64,000 nt of DNA from Baylisascaris procyonis (lineage: Eukaryota; Nematoda; Chromadorea; Rhabditida; Ascarididae), in NCBI GenBank assembly GCA_037389465.1, contig JAZARR010000193.1, positions 682,001-746,000 of the forward strand, given 5' to 3'. Made by a program: the position numbers and the translations under genes. Under the pieces are notes generated by a model. That model was given only the letters and a program-made list of their open reading frames with translations. It made no database searches and was not told the origin of the DNA. Within the stretch, counting starts at the first letter, position 1. Each line of letters starts with the position of its first letter. Positions 24,901-33,960 of the stretch are shown here, in pieces.

Positions 24901-25315
24901 TCATTTGATTTTATAAATTATGAGAGGAACTATAACGGCGATCTCCTATTTAAGCGATCCGTAAATGATTTATTATAATCATATTATTTGGAACTTTAAT
25001 AATGGAATAAAACTTGTCACCAAGTTTTAGATTTTTAGATAAACTTTAAAATAAAACTTCAAAATAAACTTTAAAATGGGTTATATTGGCTGCTTACTTG
25101 TCAGCTTCCATATGGCACATATGAGACAGCGTGGAAACTGCTAAAATAGGTGTTTTTTTGTTAAATTCAGCATTGTTGGTAGCGGATCGATGGATTTCAT
25201 TTATCGATTAGTTAGGATTATATTTCAGGATCAATCACGATCAGTGCAAAGCTCTTCAAAAATACCACGTAGCCCAAAGACGGCAAGGAAAAGTGCAACG
25301 AGTTGTGCACGCTAA
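582..25315 (+). CDS. BTBD8-like BTB/BACK protein, complete gene of 21 modelled exons
   Basis: The spliced model is 2727 nt, giving about 908 residues, and reading phase is kept at every junction. Residues 1-205 are polar and probably disordered. Residues about 213-315 form a BTB/POZ domain with the [25 protein letters not shown] and FLYGG landmarks. Residues about 316-460 are a BACK-like helical region with KHFARIW, which matches my memory of vertebrate BTBD8. Residues 522-565 end in a DQQRIQ motif also like BTBD8. The tail (587-908) is rich in Ser, Lys and Arg. Vertebrate long BTBD8 (APache) binds AP-2 and acts in synaptic vesicle endocytosis; whether this worm protein does so is inference. 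The protein is shorter than vertebrate BTBD8 and shows only one BTB domain. The start is ATG 582; an in-frame acceptor at 594 (ATTACAG) could mean a further upstream exon instead. BTB-BACK is firm; BTBD8 orthology is likely. Confidence 0.82.
787..2719 (+). other. intron 1 of the BTBD8-like gene
   Basis: A 1.9 kb AT-rich intron. It has a G-rich stretch at 838-856 and a 12-base G run at 1782-1793. No nested gene is visible; short open frames lack coding character. Confidence 0.5.
1782..1793 (+). repeat. poly-G tract, 12 bases
   Basis: An uninterrupted G run preceded by GGGAGGG. It is one of about a dozen long G or C homopolymers in this AT-rich window. Confidence 0.9.
2720..2896 (+). CDS. BTBD8-like exon 2
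   Basis: The exon follows TTTTGAG and is bounded by a GTAAGA donor at 2897; it enters and leaves in phase 1. It encodes [20 protein letters not shown] and then a Ser/Arg-rich run. A perfect TGACGTCA lies inside the coding sequence at 2750. Methionine codons at 2725 and 2728 could serve as alternative starts. Confidence 0.65.
3454..3474. promoter_or_regulatory. paired TGACGTCA (CRE-type) sites
   Basis: Perfect TGACGTCA palindromes at 3454-3461 and 3467-3474, 13 bp apart start to start, in intron 2. The octamer is the established CREB/ATF bZIP binding site. Function here is inferred only. Confidence 0.45.
3519..3608 (+). CDS. BTBD8-like exon 3
   Basis: The acceptor is TATTGCAG. The split codon at the junction is A|TG, followed by [19 protein letters not shown]. 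The modelled donor is GTTCGA at 3609. Donors at 3645 (GTGGTT) and 3648 (GTTAGC) keep the same phase and would add 12 or 13 residues. Confidence 0.65.
3711..3775. repeat. (AT)n microsatellite, 65 bp
   Basis: An uninterrupted AT dinucleotide repeat in intron 3 of the BTBD8-like gene. Confidence 0.97.
4608..4652. repeat. (TTTA)n microsatellite, about 11 units
   Basis: A near-perfect TTTA tetranucleotide tract in intron 3. Similar shorter tracts lie at 5419-5459 and 27937-28022. Confidence 0.95.
4993..5127 (+). CDS. BTBD8-like exon 4
   Basis: The acceptor is GTTTTCAG and the donor GTATGC. The exon is phase 1 at both ends. It encodes [20 protein letters not shown] followed by a Ser/Thr/Leu run, still upstream of the BTB fold. 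Confidence 0.75.
5284..5410 (+). CDS. BTBD8-like exon 5, start of BTB domain
   Basis: The acceptor is GATTTTTCAG and the donor GTTTGG. The exon enters in phase 1 and leaves in phase 2. It encodes the first helix and strands of the BTB domain, including [20 protein letters not shown] and the GELFAHR strand that leads to the core His-Arg of the fold. Confidence 0.85.
6061..6086. promoter_or_regulatory. 26-bp perfect palindrome containing two CRE sites
   Basis: The half sequence TGCTTGACGTCAT is followed directly by its exact reverse complement. Two full TGACGTCA sites sit at 6065 and 6075. It lies in intron 5, upstream of the exon that completes the BTB core. Confidence 0.6.
6232..6309 (+). 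CDS. BTBD8-like exon 6, BTB core with probable GC donor
   Basis: The acceptor is AAATTTCAG. The exon encodes [19 protein letters not shown] and then IELKG. Ending before GCAAGA at 6310 gives [21 protein letters not shown], the spacing expected in BTB domains. A GTAAGT donor at 6352 in the same phase would insert 14 residues there. Confidence 0.7.
6514..6691 (+). CDS. BTBD8-like exon 7, end of BTB domain
   Basis: The acceptor is ATTTGTAG and the donor GTACGT; the exon enters in phase 2 and leaves in phase 0. It encodes [17 protein letters not shown], the hallmark BTB helix-turn region, then [17 protein letters not shown]. Confidence 0.88.
7331..7414 (+). CDS. BTBD8-like exon 8
   Basis: This is an 84-nt phase-0 exon between TTTCAG and GTATGT. 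It encodes [20 protein letters not shown] and then CLRPLYDE, a linker into the BACK-like region. Confidence 0.88.
8231..8341 (+). CDS. BTBD8-like exon 9, BACK-like region
   Basis: This is a 111-nt phase-0 exon between GATTGCAG and GTAATT. It encodes [19 protein letters not shown] and then [12 protein letters not shown]. The KHFARxW motif is the clearest BTBD8-type signature that I recognise. Confidence 0.9.
8879..8926 (+). CDS. BTBD8-like exon 10
   Basis: This is a 48-nt phase-0 exon between TATTTTAG and GTTAGA. It encodes [16 protein letters not shown], a helical BACK-like segment. Confidence 0.85.
9257..9400 (+). CDS. BTBD8-like exon 11
   Basis: This is a 144-nt phase-0 exon between TATTGCAG and GTGAGT. 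It encodes [17 protein letters not shown] and a helix ending [15 protein letters not shown], resembling the region after BACK in BTBD8. Confidence 0.9.
10084..10269 (+). CDS. BTBD8-like exon 12
   Basis: The exon follows TTTTTTTAAAG and ends before GTAGGA at 10270, in phase 0 at both ends. It encodes helical Leu-rich sequence ([20 protein letters not shown]) and then a Ser/Pro-rich loop. Confidence 0.82.
10974..11103 (+). CDS. BTBD8-like exon 13
   Basis: The acceptor is TTTATAG and the donor GTATGT; it enters in phase 0 and leaves in phase 1. It encodes [20 protein letters not shown] and ends with a DQQRIQ motif that resembles the DQQKIQ of BTBD8. Confidence 0.87.
11601..11665 (+). CDS. BTBD8-like exon 14
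   Basis: The acceptor is TTTTCTAG and the donor GTTGGT at 11666. It encodes [19 protein letters not shown], a proline-rich turn between the helical region and the disordered tail. Confidence 0.78.
12493..12597 (+). CDS. BTBD8-like exon 15
   Basis: This is a 105-nt phase-0 exon between ATATTTAG and GTATGG. It encodes [16 protein letters not shown] and [14 protein letters not shown]. Its basic-Ser motifs (KRSAS, RARQFS) resemble kinase or 14-3-3 sites. Confidence 0.8.
12881..12930. repeat. (AT)n microsatellite, 50 bp
   Basis: An uninterrupted AT repeat in intron 15 of the BTBD8-like gene, just after an ATTTGCAT octamer. Confidence 0.96.
13056..13233. repeat. imperfect direct duplication, about 66 bp units
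   Basis: Two copies share TTGGTCGGTCTRATGARCGG and flanking bases, starting near 13056 and 13165. They are about 108 bp apart in intron 15. Degenerate, so not recent. Confidence 0.7.
13596..13655 (+). CDS. BTBD8-like exon 16
   Basis: This is a 60-nt phase-0 exon between TTTTGCAG and GTATGA. It encodes [20 protein letters not shown], an acidic stretch within the otherwise basic tail. Confidence 0.8.
13656..14854 (+). other. intron 16 of the BTBD8-like gene
   Basis: A 1.2 kb intron with no gene visible. It has two octamers, near 14227 and 14267. A C-rich tract lies around 14638-14664. Confidence 0.5.
14855..15145 (+). CDS. BTBD8-like exon 17
   Basis: At 291 nt this is the longest coding exon of the gene, phase 0 at both ends, between ATATTTCAG and GTAATT. 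It encodes 97 polar residues rich in Lys, Glu, Ser and Gln ([20 protein letters not shown] and onward), with an RRRWNSS motif. It is probably disordered. Confidence 0.85.
15834..15938 (+). CDS. BTBD8-like exon 18
   Basis: This is a 105-nt phase-0 exon after a strong TTTTTTTTCAG acceptor. It encodes [19 protein letters not shown] and on to QPSSKK. The GTTTTT donor is weak. Confidence 0.75.
16440..16775 (-). repeat. possible tRNA-derived SINE or tRNA-Arg-like pseudogene
   Basis: On the minus strand, near 16727-16752, the sequence reads TATAGCGCAGTTGGATAA then AGCGC. This matches the Pol III A box TRGCNNAGTTGG and a GCGC/GCGC D-stem of tRNA-Arg type. The anticodon arm does not fold, so it is not a functional tRNA. 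About 270 bases downstream on the same strand is a B-box-like GTTCGAATAC (around 16475). The block is less AT-rich than its surroundings. Borders and target-site duplications were not found. Confidence 0.35.
17158..17265 (+). CDS. BTBD8-like exon 19
   Basis: This is a 108-nt phase-0 exon between GATTCAG and GTATGC. It encodes [19 protein letters not shown], a Lys/Pro/Ser-rich segment. The following intron carries the large minisatellite. Confidence 0.8.
18190..23680. repeat. 5.5 kb minisatellite, 51-bp units in 102-bp dimers
   Basis: Roughly 106 degenerate units. Each 51-bp unit is a 29-bp part beginning AAGTGGGAGAAACGGGCC and a 22-bp part beginning AAGTGGGAGACAAGGG. Neighbouring units alternate between the AAGTGGGAG and AAGTTGGAG/TAGTGGGGG forms, giving a 102-bp higher-order unit. 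Larger blocks recur too: one segment is found near 19671, 20311 and 22730, another near 19068, 21160 and 22227. The plus strand is purine-rich. Because 51 is a multiple of three, several frames on both strands stay open for long runs. It lies entirely inside the intron between BTBD8-like exons 19 and 20. Confidence 0.95.
19828..21156 (-). other. long open frame within the minisatellite, probably not a gene
   Basis: The minus strand is open for 442 codons and translates to 17-residue repeats such as [18 protein letters not shown] 363-codon frame covers 21286-22377. All three minus frames and one plus frame carry comparable open runs, which is what a 51-bp repeat unit gives without selection. 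No homology, conserved start context or flanking gene structure supports translation. Confidence 0.3.
23767..23979 (+). CDS. BTBD8-like exon 20
   Basis: This is a 213-nt phase-0 exon after TTTTTTAG with a GTTCGC donor. It encodes 71 basic, Ala/Ser-rich residues ([19 protein letters not shown] and on to NEQTKK). It begins only about 90 bases after the minisatellite ends. Confidence 0.8.
23980..25228 (+). other. last intron of the BTBD8-like gene
   Basis: A 1.25 kb AT-rich intron. No nested gene, repeat array or RNA gene could be recognised in it. Confidence 0.5.
25229..25315 (+). CDS. BTBD8-like exon 21, terminal
   Basis: The acceptor is ATATTTCAG, in phase 0. It encodes 28 residues ([20 protein letters not shown] and on to CAR), then TAA at 25313-25315. 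The C-terminus is strongly basic. Confidence 0.8.
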   Translation, partial: DQSRSVQSSSKIPRSPKTARKSATSCAR

Positions 25316-26400
25316 TATCGACGAGTCTCTTCTTCGATTGCAGTTTGATTGATCTTCGAATATACCGCTCGATTTCTGCGATCCAAAACTATTGCATTCC
25401 ACTTCAAAGCGCGTATCCTTTCAAACTTGTGATCCTCTTTAATCCTTTTCATCGAATTTTTACTGGAAATTTTTTTTTCAATTTTTATTTTGAGAAAATG
25501 ACTTGTGAAAAAAAATGAGAAAATTTTTGATTAATTGAAAGATTGCCGAAATATATTCGTAGATTTGTTCAGTTTCCTCAAAAATACTTTATAAAGTCAT
25601 TAAAATTGAGTATTCGTTGATTTTGAAATTTTGGCCCACTAAAAACGATTATTTCAGTGGCGAAAATGAGAACGATTATTTTAGTGGCCAAAATTGAAGC
25701 GATCGTTTTAATATCTTGGATTTTTTTGTTGTTGGTGATTCTCAACTCGAGAAATAAAATTTCAGGGGGGGGGATTTTTGTTTGAAACAAAATTTTTTTA
25801 GATAATTTTGATCTTTATTTGTTGAAATATTTAGAAAATTCTTGTTTTTTTTTTTTCAAATTTTCAAAGGAATATTTCAAGCGGAATTGAAATATTTTCA
25901 AACAAGAAAAGTAAAATTTTTAATAAGTTCCTAAGCTTTGCAATTTAGGGTTTTCATTGTTTCGAATAGTTTCGAATAGTTATGATCTTGAGGTTTACTG
26001 CAAAACATTTTACTGCAAATAAAGGAAAGGAATTATACAATTATGATCGTGTAAGGTGAGATGCATCTTACATATGGGAGGTTTTTGCCTTTTCTAGAAG
26101 AATATCACTGCTATTGTTTTGAATAAATATTCTCTTTTATATGATTCAGGTTTGAAGGGAATTTTAATAGTGAATTTTTACGGATTAGAAGAGGAATCAA
26201 GTAGTGATTTCATCAACTATATCTCCCACTCCGATTATCCTTAATTCCTTCGTCGTTTGAGCCTTTCATCCCATCTTCCATCCATTCTTCGTATTTATTG
26301 TGCTGTGCTGATTGCGGTGATTTTGTGCTTCATTCATCCTATGTTTTCTATTCTACAGCCCAGTGTATCGATGCTTGGCCAACATCATGGACCGGAAGTT

Positions 26401-26406
<6 letters not shown>
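25316..26406. other. 3' flank of the BTBD8-like gene
   Basis: Probable 3' untranslated region and downstream flank. AATAAA hexamers occur at 25753-25758 and 26018-26023 as candidate polyadenylation signals. A 9-base G run lies at 25765-25773. No coding sequence is visible. Confidence 0.45.

Positions 26407-26459
<53 letters not shown>
26407..26459. repeat. (TA)n microsatellite, 53 bp
   Basis: An uninterrupted TA repeat in the intergenic region. Confidence 0.96.
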
Positions 26460-26462
<3 letters not shown>

Positions 26463-29400
26463 ACCATTATAACGACTTGAAAAGGAATAAAAACTAAGAA
26501 GTTCATCAATATCGCAACTCTTTATGATAATTTATTGGGCGATTTAATTTGCATAGTAATCGTTTTGCTTGTCCTTGACCTTTGCGATGTTCTAGTGTTG
26601 TGTCTGGCTTAGCTTTATTGATAATGCTGGCTGCCATTTGCCTCATAACTTTTTTTTGAAAAATTTGTATATATATTTTTGCATTAGTTAACGCTAAAAA
26701 TGTGCTCTATTTATTCAGCTTTATTGTATAATAAGTCGGCCGCAATGCTGCTTTTTTATATCCTCTTTTTTAAAGGAATATTAAATGCTGGAAGAAATTA
26801 TTGAGGTTAAAAATTTCTCTAATATAACTTCGATATACGATCAGTGTTATCATAAATTCTTCCTTATTTTCATTCAATTAATTGTTGTTAAGAAATTAAA
26901 ATCGTTAAGAACTTTCCTGATGGGTTTTTTAATAATTCGGAATTGAATCCGGAAATATTTACCTATATTATTTGCCCGGTTTTTTTTATTAATTGATTGA
27001 AGAATTTTTTTTTATAATTGCGAATCGCTTTGAATGAACGAATTATTTGAAATGCCGCTTTTGTAATGTTGCACTTTTATCAAACGTTTGATAAACTCTT
27101 TAAAGTATTGTTTGTATTTGATAATCACGACATTCTTGTATCGTTTAGAGATACGTGCGTTCAATGTTCAACAAATTAGAAATTCATTAAGAAAGTATTT
27201 AAAAAAGATAAAACTTGGCACTTTGCCGATTGTGTTAATAAATTTGTGAGTATAAAATTTTCTACTTGTTTTTAAATTGAATTTTCTAACTTTGGTTTTT
27301 TTTCAAGTCGAAAATCGAATTTTGGTTTTTTGTTTTCAAGTCGGGTCTCTCTTGTAAATTCTTGCCTAACATGTTAATTATAATTGCAAGTGTATTATGG
27401 AACAACTAAAAGTTTGAGTTTTTTTCTCGAATTCCAACCAGATGGTTGGAACTATTTGACCTTTAGTAAGAAGTGACTCCTATGATATTTCTTCGGTTGC
27501 GTTGGCGATCACATTCGATTGGGGTCGATGGAATTTTTTTCAACTGATATGTGGAGTGATGACGTAATTTTGCGTCATGTTAACGTTAGAGGTTTCTTCT
27601 CGAGCAAGTGATCATATATATTGTCATTAGAACGCTCGAGGAGATCAAAAGCAAATCGTTGCGCGCCAATTAAAACAGAAATTCGTAGATCGAGTTACTT
27701 TTTTTTGATCATCGTTTAGTTGTTGTAGGTCGTCGTATCTTATCATTCATCATTGTTAATGGTTGTCGTCTTGTGGTGCAATCGCTCTATCATCGAGCTG
27801 AGGTTAGTATTTTGTGAATTCTTTTATTGTATAATTTTTGATTGGCGATTTCTTTTTCTTTTTCTTTGAAATATTTTTGCGTTGTAAATTTCTTCGTCTA
27901 TTTTTTCTCAGTTAAATGTGGGAAGAATTAAATTTGTAGTTTTATTTATTTGTTTATTTATTTATTCATTTATTCATTTATTTATTTGTTTTTATTTATT
28001 TTCATTTATTCATTTATTTATTGTATTTTTTGTTAGAGAAAGGTAGTGAATATATAGGCTGACGATTTGTTTGTAAATTGAGCAACCTTCTTCTTTCACC
28101 TCTCCCCGTCTTCCTTCGAGTCTCTTCCTTGGTGAAGGAAATAGAAACTATGGAATAGGCAGCACATTAGGAGATCATTACTTGTTTTGTATAAAGATTT
28201 GATGATAAAATTAGAATAATTTTAGGACATTTAAGTAAGTGATATTATTTCGATGATGATGCATCAATAATGGTTTCAAATATTAATTGATGGAATTTTT
28301 TTAAATCTTCGATTTAATCGAATGCGTTTCATGTCAGTATGAATTATGCGTACTAAATAGAGTCTCTGAAATATTCCTTTTTTTTTCCATTTGTAGAAAT
28401 TTTCCTTTTTTTTATTTCATTCATTGAAAATTTTCTCTTTTTTCCAATGAAAGTTTTCCATTTTTTCATCCGCTTGAATTTTCAATTTTTTTTTCGGTAG
28501 AAATTTTTCTTTTTTTATTCTATCCCAGAAATTCGGAAACTTTCATCGCATGTTAAATATTTGAAATAAAATCGAGAGAAATTTACGTCGAAGATAAAGC
28601 AGTTTTTAGCAGATATGTTGAGCTGTCATTAATGGTACCTCTCTTACCATGTCTTGACGTAGGACATTGTAGACAAATTTGGTTTCATCAGTAGACCTAT
28701 ATATCTCTACCGTATATCAGTAGACCTGTTCTCTAATTTACATAACTGAGAAATAGTGGAGGACTTGAATAATATCCTGTGAAACTCCACTTAGCATAGA
28801 ATGAAGTGAGCATAAGGCACTTCCAAGTTTCATTTTAAAACTTTTTCCGCATAAAAAACTTTAACAACCTGAGGTAGTACCACCTATTCCATAAGTCTTT
28901 AACTTTCATCGGTTTTTTTTTTACTAGTAAATGATAATTTTAAAAAAATCTCTGGTATATGTGGAGCATTACTTGGGGGAAAAAACCTCAAATCTGATAC
29001 AAAATTTGCAACGGTTTAATTGCAGAAATTGGAATATTCTCTAAATTAGTGGTTAATCGATGACGTTGCAACTAACAAAGCGTATTTCGTAATAAATGCG
29101 CTTAGGTTGGAAAGTTAAAAAAATTTTTTTTTTTTGCATCTCTTCGTCGAAGTAGTTCCGATTATATGAAATTGATTTATGTCTCGTGCAATTTAAATCG
29201 ACAAACCGTAGATCTGTCATTAATGTGTTTACTTGTTGATAGATGATAGGTGGTTGTTATGCTCGAATTTTTGCTTTCGATAGGTTTTAAGCATAAGTTT
29301 TTTTAAGCGGAAGTTTTTTTTCCAGACAGGTAGATATATTGATTCATATGTTGACAGCTCTTATATATTTCTTATTTTTTCTATTTATACTAGAGTATTT

Positions 29401-30326
29401 TTTATGATATTAGAGCTTAATTAAGGTGTTCTTTAGTATATATAGCCATATGTTTTTTAAGGTTTTTATTTCCGGTAAAAGGTTCTGATGATATAATTGT
29501 GGTTGTAGAGAGTTATACTCGTACCTTTTTCGGTCGCCAAATGATCATAGATACAATGCATATATTTCCGTCTAGGATATCAACTAAAACAAGGTAGGAT
29601 CGCTTACTATCACCTGTATAAGATGAGTTCCTATCATCCATAACAATAGAAATTGAGCTAATAAAAGAGATCAATAAGTGATTAGGGATCAAAAACTTTG
29701 AACTGACTCATAAAAATATAGGTGTTACCATGTGCTAGCAATATATAATAAACGTGAATAATTTTGAAATTGAAACGAATTGAGAGAGGCAATAAGTTGC
29801 GGGCATGCTCAAACGATGAGGTGACATGTGAGAGTGGGGGAATGATTGGAAAATCATCGGCCACATTGTCGTAGAAGTTTTTGATGATGTTATGAGACCA
29901 GAGAAAATTTGCATATATATAAATAATATATAAGTAAATAAATAAATAATTGCGCTTTTTTAAAACCAAAATAAGTTAATTATTCCCAAATAATGAATAA
30001 AAATTTGATTAAATTATTCAAAAAAGAGATGGAAGAACGTAAAACCTAATTTATTGCGCAGATGTATTTCAAAATGCGATTCATGCAGCGCTGGCAATTT
30101 GAGTAGAGCCGCAATCGATATGTTGATTGCAGTAGTTAAGATTGGCACTTAGGTTAATTAACACTTTGATTTATCCTTCGTTACATCGTTTATAGGAAGA
30201 TCTAGACCAGGTAATTCTAGGTGACACCCATCTGGAAAATTTGCATTTTAAATGAAGCATTTCTCGATGGATATGTTAAGCTAGCAAAGCTTTAACTATA
30301 TTTCCTATAGAAATAAATTTTTATAT
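26460..30326. other. intergenic stretch, no gene seen
   Basis: AT-rich and without convincing exons. It contains a TGACG...CGTCA inverted pair near 27560-27577, a degenerate TTTA tract at 27937-28022, and a series of T-rich imperfect repeats around 28375-28525. Could hold regulatory or non-coding exon sequence for the downstream KCC gene. Confidence 0.4.
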
Positions 30327-30503
30327 AGCTCGAAATCAGGTTGAATTAAGGCTCGAAATCAGGTTGAATTAAGGCTCGAAATCAGGTTGAATTAAGGCTC
30401 GAAATTGGGTTGAATTAAGGCTCGAAATTGGGTTGAATTAAGGCTCGAAATCGGGTTGAATTAAGGCTCGAAATTGTTTTGAATTAAGGCTCGAAATCAG
30501 GTT
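30327..30503. repeat. 23-bp tandem repeat, about 7.6 copies
   Basis: The unit has a GGCTCGAAAT core followed by a variable trinucleotide and GTTGAATTAA. Copies vary mainly at the three bases after GAAAT (CAG, TGG, CGG, TGT). Confidence 0.95.
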
Positions 30504-33500
30504 TATGTATGTATTTGTCACCAGAATGAAACTTACATTAACGATTCAATTTTTTTTTTTTATTGACTGATGCAAAAATTACTATTGATTATTTTTCAGG
30601 AATTTTTTGCATATTTGAAGTTTTCTGCTACAGGATTTTTTTGTTTCTCTTTTTTTAACATTCCAAAAAAAGATTACAAATTAACATACTTAAAGCCTAT
30701 TGAAGCTTGCCTCATATGCGGCTATGCGCCAATTGTTAGAGAATGAGAAAGAAAGAAATAAGAAAAGACAGTGAGAAAAGAGGAGAGCAAAAGAAATTAA
30801 GAAGAAATAGAGATATGGCTAAGTTGTGCGCATCGAACGTTATACATAAAAGCTGTGTTAGCTGCGCTCCCACTTAGACCGCGCATTATGGCGACTCGAT
30901 CGAGCAACGATGTCGTTTATATCAAAGTTGGCGCATTCCAAATTGTTTTTTTTTAATGGGACGATGGTTCCGGACGTTTTTTCGGGAATGCTTTTCCGGA
31001 TAGTGTTACTTAATGAGAGGTATAAATTTCTTATGAATAGCATTACCGGCATTTCCGGTTATTTTTATGATTGTTTCGTTGCAACGGATCACTTTATTTA
31101 TCGTCATTTTATGGGTGGTATTCTTTTGTTGGAAGAAAGTATTGAGGTATATTGATAGGGTTATTGACATCCGTTGATGACTAACTTTAATTTTTTGATG
31201 GTAAGAAAAAATTTTTGCACATGCTACCTTGTGCGTTCTATAACGCTATACTGTTAAAGGTGACTGATTTTTCGTGAATATTTTTACACTTCGTTTCTTT
31301 ATTTAATTATTTTTTTTATTGCTTGCATATTTTTTAATTTATAGGTTTTATTAAATAAATCACTCATTTATTTTATTTGTATAATGCTTTGAGTGCTTTT
31401 AGAATAATAGAGGAAACATGTTGATTTTCCCAATTTTGAAGTTTTTTTTATAAATGTGAAGAATTTTCTTTTTTTATTTATTAGGATATTATAGCTTAGA
31501 AATTTAAGCGCATAGAAACTTTCATAGTTAACATCTATTTCCTCCATTTCTGAGTACTGCAACCTTAGAAGTAGGTAATGCAATTTTTACTTCTCCCCCT
31601 CTCTCCTGCCTCCCCCTTCTCCCTCCCTATTCCTCCATTCCAACCCCTCCCCTCTCTTAAGTTCGTTACTTTCTTTTTGATAAACATTGGTGTTGCTTTC
31701 ACCTAAATAAAAAGTATTTTTTTAATATTATATTTTATAAATAAAAAAAAGTATTTTATTTAGTTATTAAATTCAAAAGCTAATATAAATATTGTTTAAA
31801 AGATTCGTTGCTAAATAAGATGCAGAATGAGAAATCAGTCAATATCAGATCTGTAGAGGTTTTTTCTGCAACCTTCAACAGACTTGTGACTTCAACCAAA
31901 TTTGATGGATTGGAATGTTTTGTTGGTATAGGTGGTCATATATGTGTCTCAAATATGTTTGATCTATTTCTTAAGTGTGTCGGTTTGTATGTCTGTGTCG
32001 GTATGTCGGATAGGGTAATTTATGTGAAATCAATGATGCTCAAAATTTGCTAAGAATTTTTCCACTCTATTTTATATTTTTGAATAAAAATTCAATTGAA
32101 AATTATGAATTTTTAATTTTTTAACGAATAAAAGTTAACAAAAATTTTTTTTAGAAAATATGTATATCTGAGTTTTTTGCAGAGAAATTTATCATTAATG
32201 ACAAATATTTCTCAATTATTTTATTTGTCTACCTAACGTTGATGAACTGTTTCCACCTTCGTATTTTAGTTATACGACAGTCGTCTTAAGTGTTTTCCGC
32301 TCTCTATTATCTCGTTTGCATCGGTAAAAACCATATTGAAAGATGTTTCATCGACAGAATTGATAGCGAATGCTTCTATTTCTGTAGAATTTCTTGCGGA
32401 AAAAATGATTAAATGTTAATTAAAGGTAAAAACGGAAATACACTTGAGCTTGATTAAAGTGGAGGTGAAAAAAAATTTAAAAAAAAATTTTAATCTTAAA
32501 TGCTCATTTGAAATGAATATTCCTTTGTGCTGTGCGGAGAAAAGCATTCAACGTTGAGCAATCGATTTGGACTTAGCATTAGTCATTTCAACCGCTAGAA
32601 GGTGTTTATAACTATGAGCTGGCAGGAAGGATGTGAAAGTATTGGCTGTCAGAAATTGTTTTCAAATAGCTGAGAGGTTGCATTCTATGATTATGCGTTG
32701 TTGATAATTTTAAAGAAAATGCATCCCGTTCCCCTCCCCCTTCCCCCTCTAAATGTTTTAGGTTTTTGATCCATTTCTCAATGACATCGTTGTCTTTATG
32801 TTCAGATGTCATCATGTTCTCAGACAGGCAGACAGACATACCTACCTTTATCACAACTCATTCAAAGATATTATTTCATCACCGAAAGAAATAGTCGAAA
32901 TAAAATGCGGAAGTATTTCACGTCATCATTTTTGTCTTTTTTTTTCAATTGTCTATTCGCTCAAATATTTGCGTTTTGTTAATGAGATGCGTATTTTCTT
33001 TTTTTCCATGATTCGCAAAGATATGACGTCATCATAATTTATTGCATTTGAACTATTGCGCTGTTAATTACGTCAATAATTACCACTCGTAGAAGAAACG
33101 AGTGGTATCAATAATAGATGAAAATTTAGTGAAAAAATTTTTGAAAATTTTATTTTCCTTAAAATTTGAAAATTTCCCAAATGTTTTTTCAATGGAAATC
33201 GAATGGAAGCAATAGTATTGTGGATTGATTTTATGGCGATTTTATTCCTATCGGAGATTCACATTTATACAGAATACTGCGGCGAAACAAAGTATTAACT
33301 ATGTACCCCTTGGAATGGTAGTTTTTTTTATGACGACGACGGCCTCCCCTCCCCCCTCCCCACCCAAACCCCTCCCTTCCTCCTTCGAGTTGGAGGTGAA
33401 TAATTAGGAGTTTTGATGTATCCCCCTCCCTTCCTCCTTCGAGTTAGGGTAAATAATTAGGAGTTCTGATATGTTTTCAAAGAATTTGCCGATATGGTGT

Positions 33501-33741
33501 TCATGTGAATTTTCGATTTTGAATGCGCTATAGTTGGAATTAATATTCTCACTTTCTTATGAAGTTTTCAATTTTTTTTCCAATTTTTTACACTCATTAA
33601 TCCTTATTTTCCATTTGATTTTTAATATGGATTTTTTATTTTCCACTAGAATTATCTTCAAATAAAATCCTAATGTTTTTAATGTTACTGTTGGATGAAA
33701 GTCACGCTTTAGCTTGTATGAGGTCTCCGCTTTAAGCTTTC
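30504..33741. other. intergenic stretch, no firm gene
   Basis: Contents: a purine-rich run at 30743-30818; a possible small 5' exon at 30888-30926; a C-rich tract at 31591-31660; a TGACGTCA site at 33024; a C-rich tract at 33343-33388 with a 52-bp direct duplication around 33372-33462. Open frames elsewhere lack coding character. Confidence 0.4.
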
Positions 33742-33960
33742 GAAGAAATTGCAGTTCACTATTTTGGCCAATTTTGACACTCACCATTATTGTCCACTTT
33801 TGACACTCACCATTATTGACCAATTTTGATACTCGCTATTATCGGCCAATTTTGCAATTGACTATTACTGGCCAATTTTATAGTTCACTATTGCTGGCCA
33901 GTTTGGCAATCCAATATTATTGGCCAGTTTTGCAATTCACTAGTATTGGCCAACTGTGAC
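33742..33960. repeat. degenerate 26-bp tandem repeat, about 8 copies
   Basis: The units resemble CCAATTTTGCAATTCACTAT followed by TATTGG. The copies have drifted well apart. Confidence 0.85.
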
